Positions 43,438-53,190 of a DNA stretch of 64,000 nucleotides are shown piece after piece (within the stretch, counting starts at the first letter, position 1; every line of letters begins with the position of its first letter). Source of the stretch: Dehalococcoides mccartyi 195 (GTDB taxonomy: Bacteria; Chloroflexota; Dehalococcoidia; Dehalococcoidales; Dehalococcoidaceae). The stretch is taken from NCBI RefSeq assembly GCF_000011905.1, contig NC_002936.3:62001-126000 (forward strand). The letters run 5' to 3'. The position numbers were made by a program, and so were the translations under genes. The notes under the pieces are model-generated. The model saw nothing but the letters and a program-made list of their open reading frames with translations, was not told the origin of the DNA and searched no databases.

Positions 43438-45357
43438 ATGAGGAGATTTTTTCAGGAAAAGCCGGGTGCAGTGGAATTTTTGTTGCCGGCAATGGTTTTT
43501 ACCCTGGCGGTGAGTCTGTTTCCGCTATTCAGTTCAGGTATGACCTGGATACTGGGTGACCGCTTCGGGCAGGGGGCAGGGGTGCTGGGACTAATTGCCC
43601 TTGTTATTTTCGGTCTGTCCTTTCTGGCTAAGCCTCTGCGCGGTTTGTTATGCAGTTATAAAGCCATTATTTTCAGTGCCGGCGGAGTGGCCATACTCAG
43701 CCTGCTGGCCCAGATAGGCTTTGCCGAGCCTCTGATAAACTTTATCTGCTCTGCTTTGGGTCTGTCTCTCTTTGCTGTTTTTTTGGCGGTTTATCTGGAT
43801 AGTGCCCGGGTGCGGGGGGCATCTTCAGTGGGGCATTTCGGGGCGGGGGTTGTCTTCGGCTTACTGCTGAATGCCGCTTTGTCTGCCGGATTTGGCACTT
43901 ATGACCTGGTAAACCAGCCTTCGGTTTTTCCCTTGCTGATTAGTGCTGTGATAGCGGCGTTTATATTATTTTTGCTTAGTGTGCATATGCCTCTGGCAGA
44001 GGGACCGGCTGCCAGTAACAATGGCTTGGGCTGGCTGGTGATAGGGCCATTCCTGTTTTTAGAACTGGTAGTTTTCGGCAATATTGCCCGGCTGTCTGCC
44101 CTCAGCGGTTTTTCCAGCCCGGTTGCTTCTTTATTTGTGCTGGGGGCTTTATCACTGGGTTTAGTGGGCATACTCTGGGTGTTTTCACTCAACCAAAGGC
44201 ATATAAGGCTGCTGTCCATGATTGCCAGCCTGTTTTTGATACTTTCCCTGACCGGTATTTCAGGCGGAGTGGCGGCTATAAGTCTTGCCCAGCATTTTCT
44301 GGGGCAGCTGGCATTGATACTCCTGTTCGGGGTGATTCTCCGCTATATTGGCGGCAGAATGGCTGAGGGGCAGCCTGAAAGCCTGAACTTGCCTAACGGG
44401 CTGGGCATGATTTTATTCGTTGTGCTCCTGCTGGGGTATTATGCGGTGTATCAGGTGGCTGTGCCGTATGATAATACAGTCTTGGAGCTTGTGGCCGGGC
44501 TTATGGTGGTGGTTTTGGGCTTGTATTCAGGGCGGGAGTGCCTGCCTCTGCTGGACTTTAAGGGTGAACGCTTTATTTTGCCGACTATGTCCATACTGCT
44601 CCTGACGCTGCCCCTTTTAGGTTTGCTTACCTATAAAACGCCTCCGGCTGCACCTCAGTTTAGCGGCACTCTGCGTATTATGACTTATAATTTACATAAC
44701 GGGTTTAATACCCAGGGTAAGCTGGATTTGGAAGCTCTGGCCAGGGTTATTGAAGACAGCGGGGCGGATGTGGTGGCCTTACAGGAAATTTCCCGCGGTT
44801 GGGTGATAAGCGGGCGGGTGGATATGCTGGAGTGGCTTGCCCAGCGGCTGAATATGCACTTCGCTTTTGGGGCTACTGCCGGTGAATACTGGGGGAATGC
44901 CATATTATCCAAATATCCCATACTGGATACCCACAATGTCAGTCTGGAAAGTGAAGGTCTGCCTATCAAACGGGGCTATCTGAACGCTGTACTGGATTTG
45001 GGTGTCAGGTATCTGTACCTGGCGGCTACCCATTTGCACCACGTGCCCGAAGAAGGGGAGGTGAGGGTTATTCAGGCAGAGGAGCTGGCAGATTTTTGGC
45101 ACCATGCCCCCTCTACTGTAATAATGGGTGATTTCAATGCCGAACCGGATTCAGCGGAGATAGCTATACTGCGGCAGGCAGGCTTTTCTGACAGCCTGGA
45201 GGGGCAGACTTCGGTTCTTACTTACCATGCGGCAGATTTATACCAGAGAATAGATTATATCTGGGCTTCGCCTGATATAGAGTATCTGGATTCTTATACT
45301 GTATTTAGTCTGGCCTCAGATCATCTGGCTATTATTGCCGATATACGGCTTTCCTGA
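43438..45357 (+). CDS. Membrane protein with endonuclease/exonuclease/phosphatase domain
   Basis: A 639-residue protein. The first 400 residues form about eleven membrane helices. The C-terminal 240 residues are an EEP-fold domain: LRIMTYNLHNG, DVVALQEISRG (metal Glu), NAILSKYPIL, TVIMGDFNAEPDS and LASDHLAIIADI (catalytic Asp-His), on the outer side if the helix count is right. Similar proteins act on phospholipids or nucleotides. The start codon has a GAGG-type site; it is 62 bases after the LemA gene and may share its transcript. Confidence 0.85.
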   Translation: MRRFFQEKPGAVEFLLPAMVFTLAVSLFPLFSSGMTWILGDRFGQGAGVLGLIALVIFGLSFLAKPLRGLLCSYKAIIFSAGGVAILSLLAQIGFAEPLINFICSALGLSLFAVFLAVYLDSARVRGASSVGHFGAGVVFGLLLNAALSAGFGTYDLVNQPSVFPLLISAVIAAFILFLLSVHMPLAEGPAASNNGLGWLVIGPFLFLELVVFGNIARLSALSGFSSPVASLFVLGALSLGLVGILWVFSLNQRHIRLLSMIASLFLILSLTGISGGVAAISLAQHFLGQLALILLFGVILRYIGGRMAEGQPESLNLPNGLGMILFVVLLLGYYAVYQVAVPYDNTVLELVAGLMVVVLGLYSGRECLPLLDFKGERFILPTMSILLLTLPLLGLLTYKTPPAAPQFSGTLRIMTYNLHNGFNTQGKLDLEALARVIEDSGADVVALQEISRGWVISGRVDMLEWLAQRLNMHFAFGATAGEYWGNAILSKYPILDTHNVSLESEGLPIKRGYLNAVLDLGVRYLYLAATHLHHVPEEGEVRVIQAEELADFWHHAPSTVIMGDFNAEPDSAEIAILRQAGFSDSLEGQTSVLTYHAADLYQRIDYIWASPDIEYLDSYTVFSLASDHLAIIADIRLS

Positions 45358-45378
45358 GGATATCTGGGTAATAAAAAA

Positions 45379-45400
45379 AAGGCGGTAAAAGCCCGCCCTT
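45379..45400. terminator. Weak bidirectional hairpin
   Basis: GGCGG and CCGCC around TAAAAGC between two converging genes, preceded by an A-run and followed by CTT. It is short, so the call is tentative. Confidence 0.45.
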
Positions 45401-45425
45401 GTAAGTCCGGTATTTATAGCCGGGG

Positions 45426-45908
45426 TTACTTGATGTCCAGCTCTGCCTTCATCATTTCCACCACCCGGTTTACAGCCTTGTCTACTGCCGGGGTAAGCTC
45501 AAACCCCGGTGCCATACTGCCGGGCTGGATACCGTAGATTATAATATCCTTTGGCAGGGCGTCATGGTATTTGGCCAGATTAAGTATTTCCATCAGCCCC
45601 ATCTGGTGGAAAGAGATATCTATTTTCTGCTCGGTTTTGATATCTTCGGGGCGGAAGCGGTATATCATGCCGGGTTCGTCTCCGCCGTGAACCGCATCCA
45701 GTATAAATATTTTTTCACGCCCGGATATCACGTCCAGTAAATCCATGGCGGCGGTGCCGCCGTCATACAGCTCCACATCTTCAGGAACAGGAAACCGGGA
45801 TAGCCGCTCTATGCAGCGTACCCCGGCACCTTCATCACTCAAGAGTATATTGCCTGTACCCAGGACCAATATAGGTTTGGGAGATTCACTCCCCGGATTA
45901 AAAAACAT
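45426..45908 (-). CDS. hupD: Hydrogenase maturation protease
   Basis: A 160-residue NiFe-hydrogenase protease. The N-terminal signature is ILVLGTGNILLSDEGAGVR; the metal-binding Glu (DEG), Asp (YDGGTAAMDLL) and His (DAVHGG) are in place. It removes the C-terminal peptide of HupL after nickel insertion. The ATG at 45908 lies 2 bases after the hupL stop; a longer frame would overlap hupL. Operon hupX-S-L-D. Confidence 0.9.
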   Translation of the reverse strand: MFFNPGSESPKPILVLGTGNILLSDEGAGVRCIERLSRFPVPEDVELYDGGTAAMDLLDVISGREKIFILDAVHGGDEPGMIYRFRPEDIKTEQKIDISFHQMGLMEILNLAKYHDALPKDIIIYGIQPGSMAPGFELTPAVDKAVNRVVEMMKAELDIK

Positions 45909-45910
45909 AC

Positions 45911-47491
45911 TTAGTATACGCGGAAGCGGCTGATTTCGTTGCCGGTGGGAGAGACCAGGTGAACGGCACAAGCCAGACACGGGTCAAACGAGCGGACAAT
46001 ACGAACCAGCTCAAAGGGATTGTCATTATCACGTACCTTAGTACCGATAAGCGCCTGCTCCACCGGACCGTAAACACCCTGATTATCCTTGGGCGAACAG
46101 TTCCAGGTGGTGGGCACTACGCACTGGTAGTTGCTTATTTTGTGGTTTTCAATCTTTATCCAGTGGCCGAGAGCGCCGCGGGGGGCTTCCCAGAGGCCCA
46201 TGCCTTCGGCAGTTTCGGGTATTTCATAATCAGCAATAACCGGTTCGCCAATCTTGAGTTCCATCAGCCACTTGACCATTTCGTCAGCCACAATCTTGCA
46301 TTCCAGAGCACGGGCGGCATGTCTGCCGAGGGTGCTGAAGAGGGCAGCAGGACCGGCACCGAAATGGGACAGGGTATCATTCACCATCTGCTGAACCAAG
46401 GGGTCACCGGATACGTAGTTGACTACCATACGGGCCAGAGGGCCTACTTCGTAGGGAGTGCCATCGTAGCGGGGGGCTTTAAGCCAGGAATAGCCGTCAG
46501 CCTTGGTAAATTCAGGTTCGGTTACCTCGTTCAGGGGATATTCAGTAGTATCACCCTTGAACCAGCTGTATTTGATGGATTCGGTAATCTTGCTGGGGTC
46601 AAAGGTGCGGTGAGCCAGGTCAGATGCGGAAACCACACCCTGAGTGAACAGCCTCTGGCGGGTAGCCAGATTAGTGCCGCTGGCCTCAAGGTCAAACACA
46701 CCATAGCTGAGCAGGTTGCCGCAGCCCACACCGATACCGAAGTAATCAGGATAGGACTCAGCTACTGCAATAACGTCAGGTATGTATACATTATCAATAA
46801 AGTTGCGCAGGGTATTCAGCTTGCTCATAAAGTTTGAAATGCTGTCTATGCTGGGGTGTGAAGTAACACCGCCGGCAACCACTGCCACGCTGTGGGGCAG
46901 ACGGCCGCTGTAAATGGCGGACATTTCATGAGCCAGGCGGCGCATATTCAGGCCTTCAACATAATGGGCAACTGCGGCCTGGGCTACCTTTTTGGGCAGG
47001 CGGTAATCACCTTCGTATCTGGGGTAGAAAGGCGCCAGCATGGACATATCACCGGCAGCCAGAGCCCGGGCAATGAAATCTTTAACTTTCAAAAGTTCAG
47101 GGTCAGTGCCGTCATAATCTGCTACTTCGGTTACGTCTACATAGTCCAGAGCGGCCAAATGGTAGAAATGGACTATGTGAGAAGCAATGTAGTTGGCACC
47201 CTGAATAAGGTTGCGGAGTATCCGCCCGTTATTCGGTATCTTGTCAGCTACACCAAAGGCAGAGTCCAGGTTTAAAGCGGCGGTAGTGCCGTGGGAGGTG
47301 GGGCAGACGCCGCAGATGCGCTGGGTAATGTGAACAGCATCACGCGGGTCACGGTCCTTCATAAATATTTCAAAGCCGCGGAACAGAGTGCCGACACACT
47401 TGGCATCCTTAACCTCGCCGCCGTCTACGGTGGCTTCGATTTTTAGATGACCTTCAATCCTCGTTATGGGGTCAATTACTATCTTCTGCAT
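45911..47491 (-). CDS. hupL: NiFe uptake hydrogenase, large subunit
   Basis: A 526-residue large subunit holding the NiFe centre. The L1 motif RICGVCPTSHG is near residue 63, and the C-terminal L2 motif is DPCLACAVH, followed by a 15-residue tail (LVSPTGNEISRFRVY) that HupD cuts off. The start is ATG 47491, preceded by GGAGAA. The enzyme oxidises hydrogen on the outer face of the membrane; electrons pass through HupS and HupX. D. mccartyi uses hydrogen as its only electron donor. Confidence 0.96.
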   Translation of the reverse strand: MQKIVIDPITRIEGHLKIEATVDGGEVKDAKCVGTLFRGFEIFMKDRDPRDAVHITQRICGVCPTSHGTTAALNLDSAFGVADKIPNNGRILRNLIQGANYIASHIVHFYHLAALDYVDVTEVADYDGTDPELLKVKDFIARALAAGDMSMLAPFYPRYEGDYRLPKKVAQAAVAHYVEGLNMRRLAHEMSAIYSGRLPHSVAVVAGGVTSHPSIDSISNFMSKLNTLRNFIDNVYIPDVIAVAESYPDYFGIGVGCGNLLSYGVFDLEASGTNLATRQRLFTQGVVSASDLAHRTFDPSKITESIKYSWFKGDTTEYPLNEVTEPEFTKADGYSWLKAPRYDGTPYEVGPLARMVVNYVSGDPLVQQMVNDTLSHFGAGPAALFSTLGRHAARALECKIVADEMVKWLMELKIGEPVIADYEIPETAEGMGLWEAPRGALGHWIKIENHKISNYQCVVPTTWNCSPKDNQGVYGPVEQALIGTKVRDNDNPFELVRIVRSFDPCLACAVHLVSPTGNEISRFRVY

Positions 47492-47521
47492 TTTCTTCTC
47501 CAAAGGTAAGATTACGGTCTA

Positions 47522-48586
47522 CTAACCCTTTTTTGCGGCATTCCGCTTGGCTTTTTTAGCAAGTTCTACGGCTGCTACACCGGCAGTCAGTACCACGGCA
47601 GTACCGGCAATACCGATAGCCAGTTTGTCAGTACTATTGATAACAGGCGGTGCTTCAAACATGGGAGAAACCGCATCCGGGAAGCCGGGGTGGGCACAGC
47701 CGATACACGGAGAATCAGCTTCTACGCACCAGCGGGTTTTATTGTTCCAGAGCCTGTCAGAACAGTCAGCATAGGTCACCGGACCTTTGCAGCCTACCAG
47801 GAACAGACAGTAAGGCTCGGACAGTTTGGTGGCAAACAAACCCTTTTCGTAGTGACCGCGGCGCGGGCACTGGTCATGAAGGAGTTTGCCGTAATAAGCC
47901 TTGGGGCGGCCCATCTTATCAAGGTCAAGTGCGTCAAGTCCGCTCATAAGTATGGTAGCCAGAGTGCCCACTACCCAATCCGGATGAGGAGGGCAGCCGG
48001 GCAGGTTTACAACCGGGGTAGTTATATTATGGTCTTTAAGAATTTCTTCAAGAGCCTTGGCACCGGTGGGGTTGGGGGCGGCAGCGGTGATGCCTCCGAA
48101 GGCGGCACAAGTACCGGCAGCCACAATGGCCAGTGCCTTGGGAGCCAGATTCAGTACATGCTCCAGTATGGTGATACCTTCGCCGTTCTCTTCGCCTACC
48201 TCAGCATAAATCCCGTTATCTTTGAGGGGTACAGAGCCTTCAAGTACCAGTACAAACGGCCCTTTGGCCACGGTATCGGTGATAGTGCTCATAGCCAAAT
48301 CACCCTGAGCGGCCATGATAGTGGGGTGGTACTGCATGGATACATGAGTACCGGGGACTACCGAAGTAAGCAGCAAATCCTGGATGGTGGGTGAAACAAC
48401 GTTGATAGTAGAGATAGTGCATCCGTTGCAGCCCGCACCCTGGAGCCATATTACCGGGATTTCTTTCAAAGCCTCGGCAAACATTTTTTCAAATTCGGGG
48501 AGCTTCAAAGCACCCAGACTGAGGGCGGCGGTAGAGCCGGCGGCTAGCTGTACAAAATCCCGTCTAGTAAGTTTAGTATTAAACAT
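47522..48586 (-). CDS. hupS: NiFe uptake hydrogenase, small subunit
   Basis: A 354-residue iron-sulfur subunit. The Tat signal TRRDFVQLAAGSTAALSLG is at residues 8-26. Cluster ligands: WLQGAGCNGCTIS (proximal), GTCAAFGG and PGCPPH, then RRGHYEKGLFA and CLFLVGCKGP for the other clusters. The end has a membrane helix (LAIGIAGTAVVLTAGVAAV) with a basic tail, anchoring the enzyme. It is co-transcribed with hupX and hupL. Confidence 0.95.
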   Translation of the reverse strand: MFNTKLTRRDFVQLAAGSTAALSLGALKLPEFEKMFAEALKEIPVIWLQGAGCNGCTISTINVVSPTIQDLLLTSVVPGTHVSMQYHPTIMAAQGDLAMSTITDTVAKGPFVLVLEGSVPLKDNGIYAEVGEENGEGITILEHVLNLAPKALAIVAAGTCAAFGGITAAAPNPTGAKALEEILKDHNITTPVVNLPGCPPHPDWVVGTLATILMSGLDALDLDKMGRPKAYYGKLLHDQCPRRGHYEKGLFATKLSEPYCLFLVGCKGPVTYADCSDRLWNNKTRWCVEADSPCIGCAHPGFPDAVSPMFEAPPVINSTDKLAIGIAGTAVVLTAGVAAVELAKKAKRNAAKKG

Positions 48587-48639
48587 TTTTCCTACTCCAT
48601 TCCAAAGTGGTTCTTTTGTCTAAACCCGCTTACGCCGGT

Positions 48640-49443
48640 CTAGTGCTTGCCAGCCTTGTTTTCAGCATGCTCGGCATCGTGTGCCTGCGCCTGAATTCTG
48701 CGGCCGCGGAAATACCATATGCCAACCATCAGCGAAGCTACTATAGAGATTTCCAAAGGTATGTTGCCCAGGAATTCTCTGGTGAAGCTGGGGAAGAACT
48801 CATTCTCATGCATGTCAAAGCCGATTTTTTCGGGTTCAACACTGCTTAAATACAAAACATGAGTACCGCCGGCTTCTTTTTCGCCGTAAACATAGGGGTA
48901 ATATCTGTCAGGGTCATTTGCAAGTCTTTCATAGGCTTCGGCCAGCAGGTCAGCCCGTTCGCCGAATTTGATAGCACCGGTGGGGCAGGTAGCTGCACAA
49001 GCCGGTTCTACACCGTTTTCCACTCTGTTCCAGCACATGGTGCATTTGGTGATTTTAGCCCAGTTGTCATCCCACTCAAATTTGGGGATTTGGAAGGGGC
49101 AGGCGTTCTGGCAGTAACGGCAGCCGAAGCATTTGTCCTGATCCCAGACTACTGCACCGGTAGGCCGTTTGTGGAGGGCACCGACCGGACATACCGAAAC
49201 GCAAGCCGGTTCATAGCAGTGCAAACACCTCTTGTGAGCGAAAATCCAGTTAAGTTTTCCGTCTTCTTCAATCTCCCTGCACTCCAGCAGGTTGTAGTTG
49301 AATGCGTTCTGTTCCAGGGGATTGGTCACTTCAGGACTGAAAGTTGTCTTGACAGCAGGGTTTTCGTTCCACTGTTTACAGGCTACCTGACAGCCTCGAC
49401 AACCAGTACATCTAGTGGTATCAATCAGCATTCCATTAGGCAT
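48640..49443 (-). CDS. hupX: HupX: ferredoxin-like subunit with C-terminal membrane helix
   Basis: A 267-residue protein with four [4Fe-4S] motifs: CTGCRGCQVAC, CLHCYEPACVSVCP, CFGCRYCQNACP and CTMCWNRVENGVEPACAATC. The last 40 residues include one membrane helix (LEISIVASLMVGIWYF). It has no Tat signal, so it is either cofolded with HupS or carried along (hitchhiker). HupX is part of the organohalide respiration complex with HupLS in Dehalococcoides. It is the first gene of the operon. Confidence 0.92.
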   Translation of the reverse strand: MPNGMLIDTTRCTGCRGCQVACKQWNENPAVKTTFSPEVTNPLEQNAFNYNLLECREIEEDGKLNWIFAHKRCLHCYEPACVSVCPVGALHKRPTGAVVWDQDKCFGCRYCQNACPFQIPKFEWDDNWAKITKCTMCWNRVENGVEPACAATCPTGAIKFGERADLLAEAYERLANDPDRYYPYVYGEKEAGGTHVLYLSSVEPEKIGFDMHENEFFPSFTREFLGNIPLEISIVASLMVGIWYFRGRRIQAQAHDAEHAENKAGKH

Positions 49444-49681
49444 TCCTGTTGCCCCCCTTGTGCTTTAATCTCTAAAGGGCCTCGCCCTGTATTGCATAAA
49501 CCAAATGATACTGTGCAGGTATTTTACAAAAAAGGTATAAAACCCATATTGTCTAGAATACCTCTAAACACCACCTGCGTGCAACCTGCAAAGTTCTAAT
49601 ACTTTCTTTCGGTTGTCCGCCGTTAGCACTAAGCCTTTTTTTCTGCCAGAGGCAGGCAGAATTTCAGTTTTTAACTGATGT

Positions 49682-49736
49682 ATTGTAACACACAGGTTTT
49701 TACATCGTCAAAGGGGTATTAGTACTTTGATACTAG
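49682..49736 (-). promoter_or_regulatory. Promoter and upstream dyad of the hup operon
   Basis: On the minus strand: TTGACG (49711-49706), an 18-base spacer and TACAAT (49687-49682). Directly upstream of the -35 box is the perfect dyad TAGTA-N6-TACTA (49720-49735), about 50 bases before the likely start of transcription. The 21-base word around it (49716-49736) recurs in 18 of 21 positions before the molybdoenzyme operon. The leader to hupX would be about 230 bases. Confidence 0.7.
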
Positions 49737-50133
49737 GTCTTAATCGTAAGGCCGAAAAATATTACCTATTATTTTATAAAAGATTATAAGGAAGTAGAGG
49801 TGCCGGGCTTATATATTAACAGGCAGCTTCGCACACTCCTTCAGATTGCCTGCTGAGCGAAGAATTTTAACACCCGTAATACTGAGTGTCAAACAGGTGT
49901 TTGCTTCGTGAGCTATGCGGCAGGCAGAAAATATAAAGATGAATTGACTACAAAGATGAAAGTATCAGGGCAAGTCAGGGGAAATTTGCGGGATAAACGG
50001 GAGGGTACGCCTCTGGTCAGATAACTATCATGCGTACTCTGGGGTTTTAAAAAACAGTTATTAGCCGGATAAATCTGGCTCAGGTTACCAAGGAACAGGC
50101 TTTCTAGAGCCGTACACCGCCAGCAATCATAAA
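49737..50133. other. Gene-free stretch beyond the hup promoter
   Basis: About 400 bases between the hup promoter and the terminator of the exporter genes. I see no gene and no clear repeat or RNA structure. Confidence 0.5.
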
Positions 50134-50164
50134 AAAGCCGCTCTGTTCTGGACAGAGCGGCTTT
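50134..50164 (-). terminator. Terminator of the ABC exporter operon
   Basis: A perfect 13-bp stem (AAAGCCGCTCTGT and inverse), 5-base loop, T-run on the minus strand. Confidence 0.9.
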
Positions 50165-50187
50165 ATGTTTTAACCCAAAGAATTTTG

Positions 50188-51261
50188 TCAGGTATAAAGG
50201 CGCAGGGCAGAGTTTGACATGCGTTTGACTACGTTGGAAACCACTGCCAGCAGTATAGCCACCAGTATCACGGTTATACCTGCGTTCAGGGCTATGTCAG
50301 ACCAGCCGGCATCATAAATACTCAGGTCTACTACCGGTTTTAAGATGTAATAGGTGGGGAAGAAGTAACCTATCCACTGGGGTATCTGGGGGAAAAGGTA
50401 AATGAAAGCCGGTCCGAAAAGGAGCAGCCCGCCGAACTTCCAGACGGCAAAAAGGGTGTTCATATCCTTTATAAAGGCACCTGCCAGAAGCCCCAGCAAA
50501 GAGGCCATGAGCGAACCCAGTATTAGCATCAGTACCAGCGGCAGAGGGGCATTGCCGAAAGCTGAGTTCATACCGAGTATAATAAGCCCCATAATTAAGC
50601 CCAGCAGAGTGCCTATGGCCCCCTTGGCGGTAAATATTTCGCCCAGAGTGGCCGGGGTGATATTGACTGCTTCCAGAGTGCGTTTTTGTTTTTCATCTAT
50701 AAGGGAACTGGCCGGCAGCATCAGCCCGCTGAAGAACATGGCCATGAGTACCACGAAGGGAAACAAACGGTCAGACCAGGGTACGTTCTGCTCATCTCCC
50801 AGTGAGATGGAGTTTATCTCCACCGGCACTTCCGCCCCGGTAATCTGTCTGGCGGTATCAGCCAGCACCGCCGGGATAATCATGCGGTTTTTAGCCAGGC
50901 TTTCCCCCCAGACATAGGCACTAGCCTTGAGGGTATTGGTCTGGATAAGGGCGGTATCAAAATCTGCCGGCAGTACCAGCCCCATGTCTACCGCACCGCT
51001 TGTAGCCGCCTCTTTAAGGGTGGCTTCGTCAGGATATTCCTTAATAAGCAGGGTGCTGTTTTCTTTCAGCAGGCTTACAAGCTGGGAGCTGCCCAAATCA
51101 GTCAGCCCCAGCTTGGGTTTTTCCGAAAAAATATTGCCGAAAGCCAGAGATATAAACAGGGAAATAAGTATGGGGGTTACCACTACCATTATAAAGGTAA
51201 CGTCCTTAGGGCCGTGGATTACTTCGCGGTTAAAAAGGGTGATGATGTGCTTTATGCTCAT
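50188..51261 (-). CDS. ABC-2 type permease 1
   Basis: A 357-residue exporter permease of the ABC-2 (NatB-like) type: an N-terminal helix (IMVVVTPILISLFISLAFG), a large extracytoplasmic domain of about 150 residues, then five helices with the signature region SSLIDEKQKRTLEAVNITP. Its start overlaps the previous permease stop by 4 bases. The gene itself is intact, but the ATPase of the operon is broken. Confidence 0.88.
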   Translation of the reverse strand: MSIKHIITLFNREVIHGPKDVTFIMVVVTPILISLFISLAFGNIFSEKPKLGLTDLGSSQLVSLLKENSTLLIKEYPDEATLKEAATSGAVDMGLVLPADFDTALIQTNTLKASAYVWGESLAKNRMIIPAVLADTARQITGAEVPVEINSISLGDEQNVPWSDRLFPFVVLMAMFFSGLMLPASSLIDEKQKRTLEAVNITPATLGEIFTAKGAIGTLLGLIMGLIILGMNSAFGNAPLPLVLMLILGSLMASLLGLLAGAFIKDMNTLFAVWKFGGLLLFGPAFIYLFPQIPQWIGYFFPTYYILKPVVDLSIYDAGWSDIALNAGITVILVAILLAVVSNVVKRMSNSALRLYT

Positions 51262-52316
51262 TGGTAACGCCTCCGCAGGACAACAATACCGGCTGCTACT
51301 ATTACGGCGGTAAAGCCCAGCAGGATAAGCAGGTTTCCGCCCACTACGCTTAGGTCTGCCCCGTAGTTAACCACCCGGTTTACGGTATCTGTCAGGTAGT
51401 ACGAGGGTATTACCTTAGCCCAGCTGCTTATCAGGCCGGGGAACATTATGCCCATGCCGGGTATAGCCAGAATGATAAACAGCAGCATACCCCAGGCGGT
51501 CACTGACATAAGGCTCTTGGTAAGCGAGGCCAGCAGGAAGCCCAGCCCGGTTACCATAAGGCTGCCCAAAATAAGCACGCTTAAGGTTATAAGCGGCTGG
51601 GAGCTGAACCCCCCGACCAGCAGCATAAAGAGCACCACCTGCCCCAGTGCCATGCCAACCCCTATTATACCTTTGGCGGCAAAGAGTTCGGGTACGCTCA
51701 TAGGGGTTACCAGCAGGGCTCTGGCCGTACCCTGTTCGTTTTCTTCGGCTATCAGGCTGGCCAGGCTGAGTATTTCCATCATAAGTATAAATATGGCCAG
51801 CAGGGGTACCATCCGGTTGCGCATGGGTATCTGTTCACCCAGCATATCCTGTCCCATTACCTGCTCGTTGGTATCAAAGGTAATTGACTGGCCGGTCTGG
51901 ATATATGAAAGCTCTTTCACCAGGCTGATTATGGCATCCCGCAGCTCAAGCGGGGCAGATGACGAATAATAGATATCTATTTCAGGTTTGCCGCCTGAAG
52001 CCCAAACCTGCATGATATCTTCGGGCAGGGCAATAACTGCCTGGGTATCCCCGTTTTCCACTGCGGTTTTGGCATCTTCCAGCGAGTCATAGTTGGAGAG
52101 GCTGTTTGCCGGGTCTGCCACCAGTACTGAAAATGCCGGCGGCATGACCGGGGCGTATATACCCGCTTTAAGCTGTTCGTCCACTTTGTTGGGCATGATG
52201 AAGAAGATAATTATATAAAATACCAGCCCGACAATAGTCATCAGCATATAAAAGCGGTTTTGTAGGAAAAGGGAAAAATCCTTTCTCAGCAGGGCTTTTA
52301 TAATGCGAAAGTTCAT
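51258..52316 (-). CDS. ABC-2 type permease 2
   Basis: A 352-residue paralogue of permease 1, with MLMTIVGLVFYIIIFFIMP as first helix, the extracytoplasmic domain, then SLIAEENEQGTARALLVTPM and four more helices. The start overlaps the ATPase stop by 4 bases. Two permeases of this type pair in one exporter. Substrate unknown; drug or lipid export is typical. Confidence 0.88.
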   Translation of the reverse strand: MNFRIIKALLRKDFSLFLQNRFYMLMTIVGLVFYIIIFFIMPNKVDEQLKAGIYAPVMPPAFSVLVADPANSLSNYDSLEDAKTAVENGDTQAVIALPEDIMQVWASGGKPEIDIYYSSSAPLELRDAIISLVKELSYIQTGQSITFDTNEQVMGQDMLGEQIPMRNRMVPLLAIFILMMEILSLASLIAEENEQGTARALLVTPMSVPELFAAKGIIGVGMALGQVVLFMLLVGGFSSQPLITLSVLILGSLMVTGLGFLLASLTKSLMSVTAWGMLLFIILAIPGMGIMFPGLISSWAKVIPSYYLTDTVNRVVNYGADLSVVGGNLLILLGFTAVIVAAGIVVLRRRYQ

Positions 52317-53179
52317 TCGGTCAGCCTCCGTCCGGTTATCTTTATAAAGATATCTTCCAGAGTGGCTTCTTCGCTGTGCAGGGTCAGCACCTGTTCGCTA
52401 TCAAGGAGCTTGCTGACCTCTGCGGAGGTTTTGCCGGTATCCAGGGCAATCTCTCTGTTTTCCAGTTTTCCGTCCGGGGTTTTTATTTTGGCCACCAGGG
52501 AACGTTTGCCGTACTGCTGTTTTAAGTTAACCGGGGTATCCAATGCGGCAATAGAGCCTTCGTTGATAAAGGCTACCCGGTCACACAGTTTGTCTGCTTC
52601 CCACATGTCATGGGTGGTTAAAAATATGGTTGCCCCCCGTTTGCGTTCTTCCAGTATGATGTCCCGGATAGATTCTGAAGATACGGGGTCAAGCCCGGAA
52701 GTGGGTTCGTCCATAAAGAGTATGCTGGGGGTGTTTACCAGGGAGCGGGCTATCATAAGGCGCTGTTTCATGCCCTTGGAGTAACCGGCCACCTTGTCTT
52801 TTTCCCGTCCGGCCAGCCCCACCCTTTTTAAAAGGGCATAACCGTCAAAGTTTTTCACCCCGAAAAGGTCAGCAAAAAGCTGGAGGTTTTCCAGAGCGGT
52901 CATTTGTTCGTACAGATTGGTCTGTTCAAAACAGATGCCTATCCGCCGGTGGATTTCCTCGGTATCCTTGGCCACATCAAATCCCAGCAGGGTAGCCCGG
53001 CCGTCCTTCGGTTTGAGCTGGCCGGTCAGCATTTTCTGAGTGGTGGTTTTACCTGCCCCGTTGGGACCCAGAAAACCCAGAATTTCACCCTATCCAACCT
53101 CAAAACTTATCCCGTTTACCGCTTTGAGGTCTCCGTACCAGTAGCTTAGCTTTTCTACTGAAATTGATATTTGACTCAT
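52313..53179 (-). pseudogene. ABC exporter ATPase with an internal amber stop
   Basis: The full reading from ATG 53179 gives 288 codons of an ABC ATPase (Walker A GFLGPNGAGKTT, signature GYSKGMKQRLMIARSL, Walker B ILFMDEPTSGLDP), but codon 30 is TAG (53092-53090), just before Walker A (EVG-stop-GEILGFLGPNG). The codon replaced is probably Lys or Glu. The next possible starts (ATG 53032) lie after Walker A and cannot give an active ATPase. So the exporter should not work in this strain unless the stop is suppressed or the base is a sequencing error. Confidence 0.85.
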
Positions 53180-53190
53180 CAGTTACTCCT

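Noticed and set aside
47690-48394. 234-codon plus-strand frame opposite hupS
   Set aside because: The minus-strand hupS has a Tat signal and cluster ligands; the opposite frame has none.
52313-53179. Amber codon in the exporter ATPase read as pyrrolysine
   Set aside because: No pyl genes are visible and the position before Walker A is normally Lys or Glu; a nonsense change or sequencing error is simpler.
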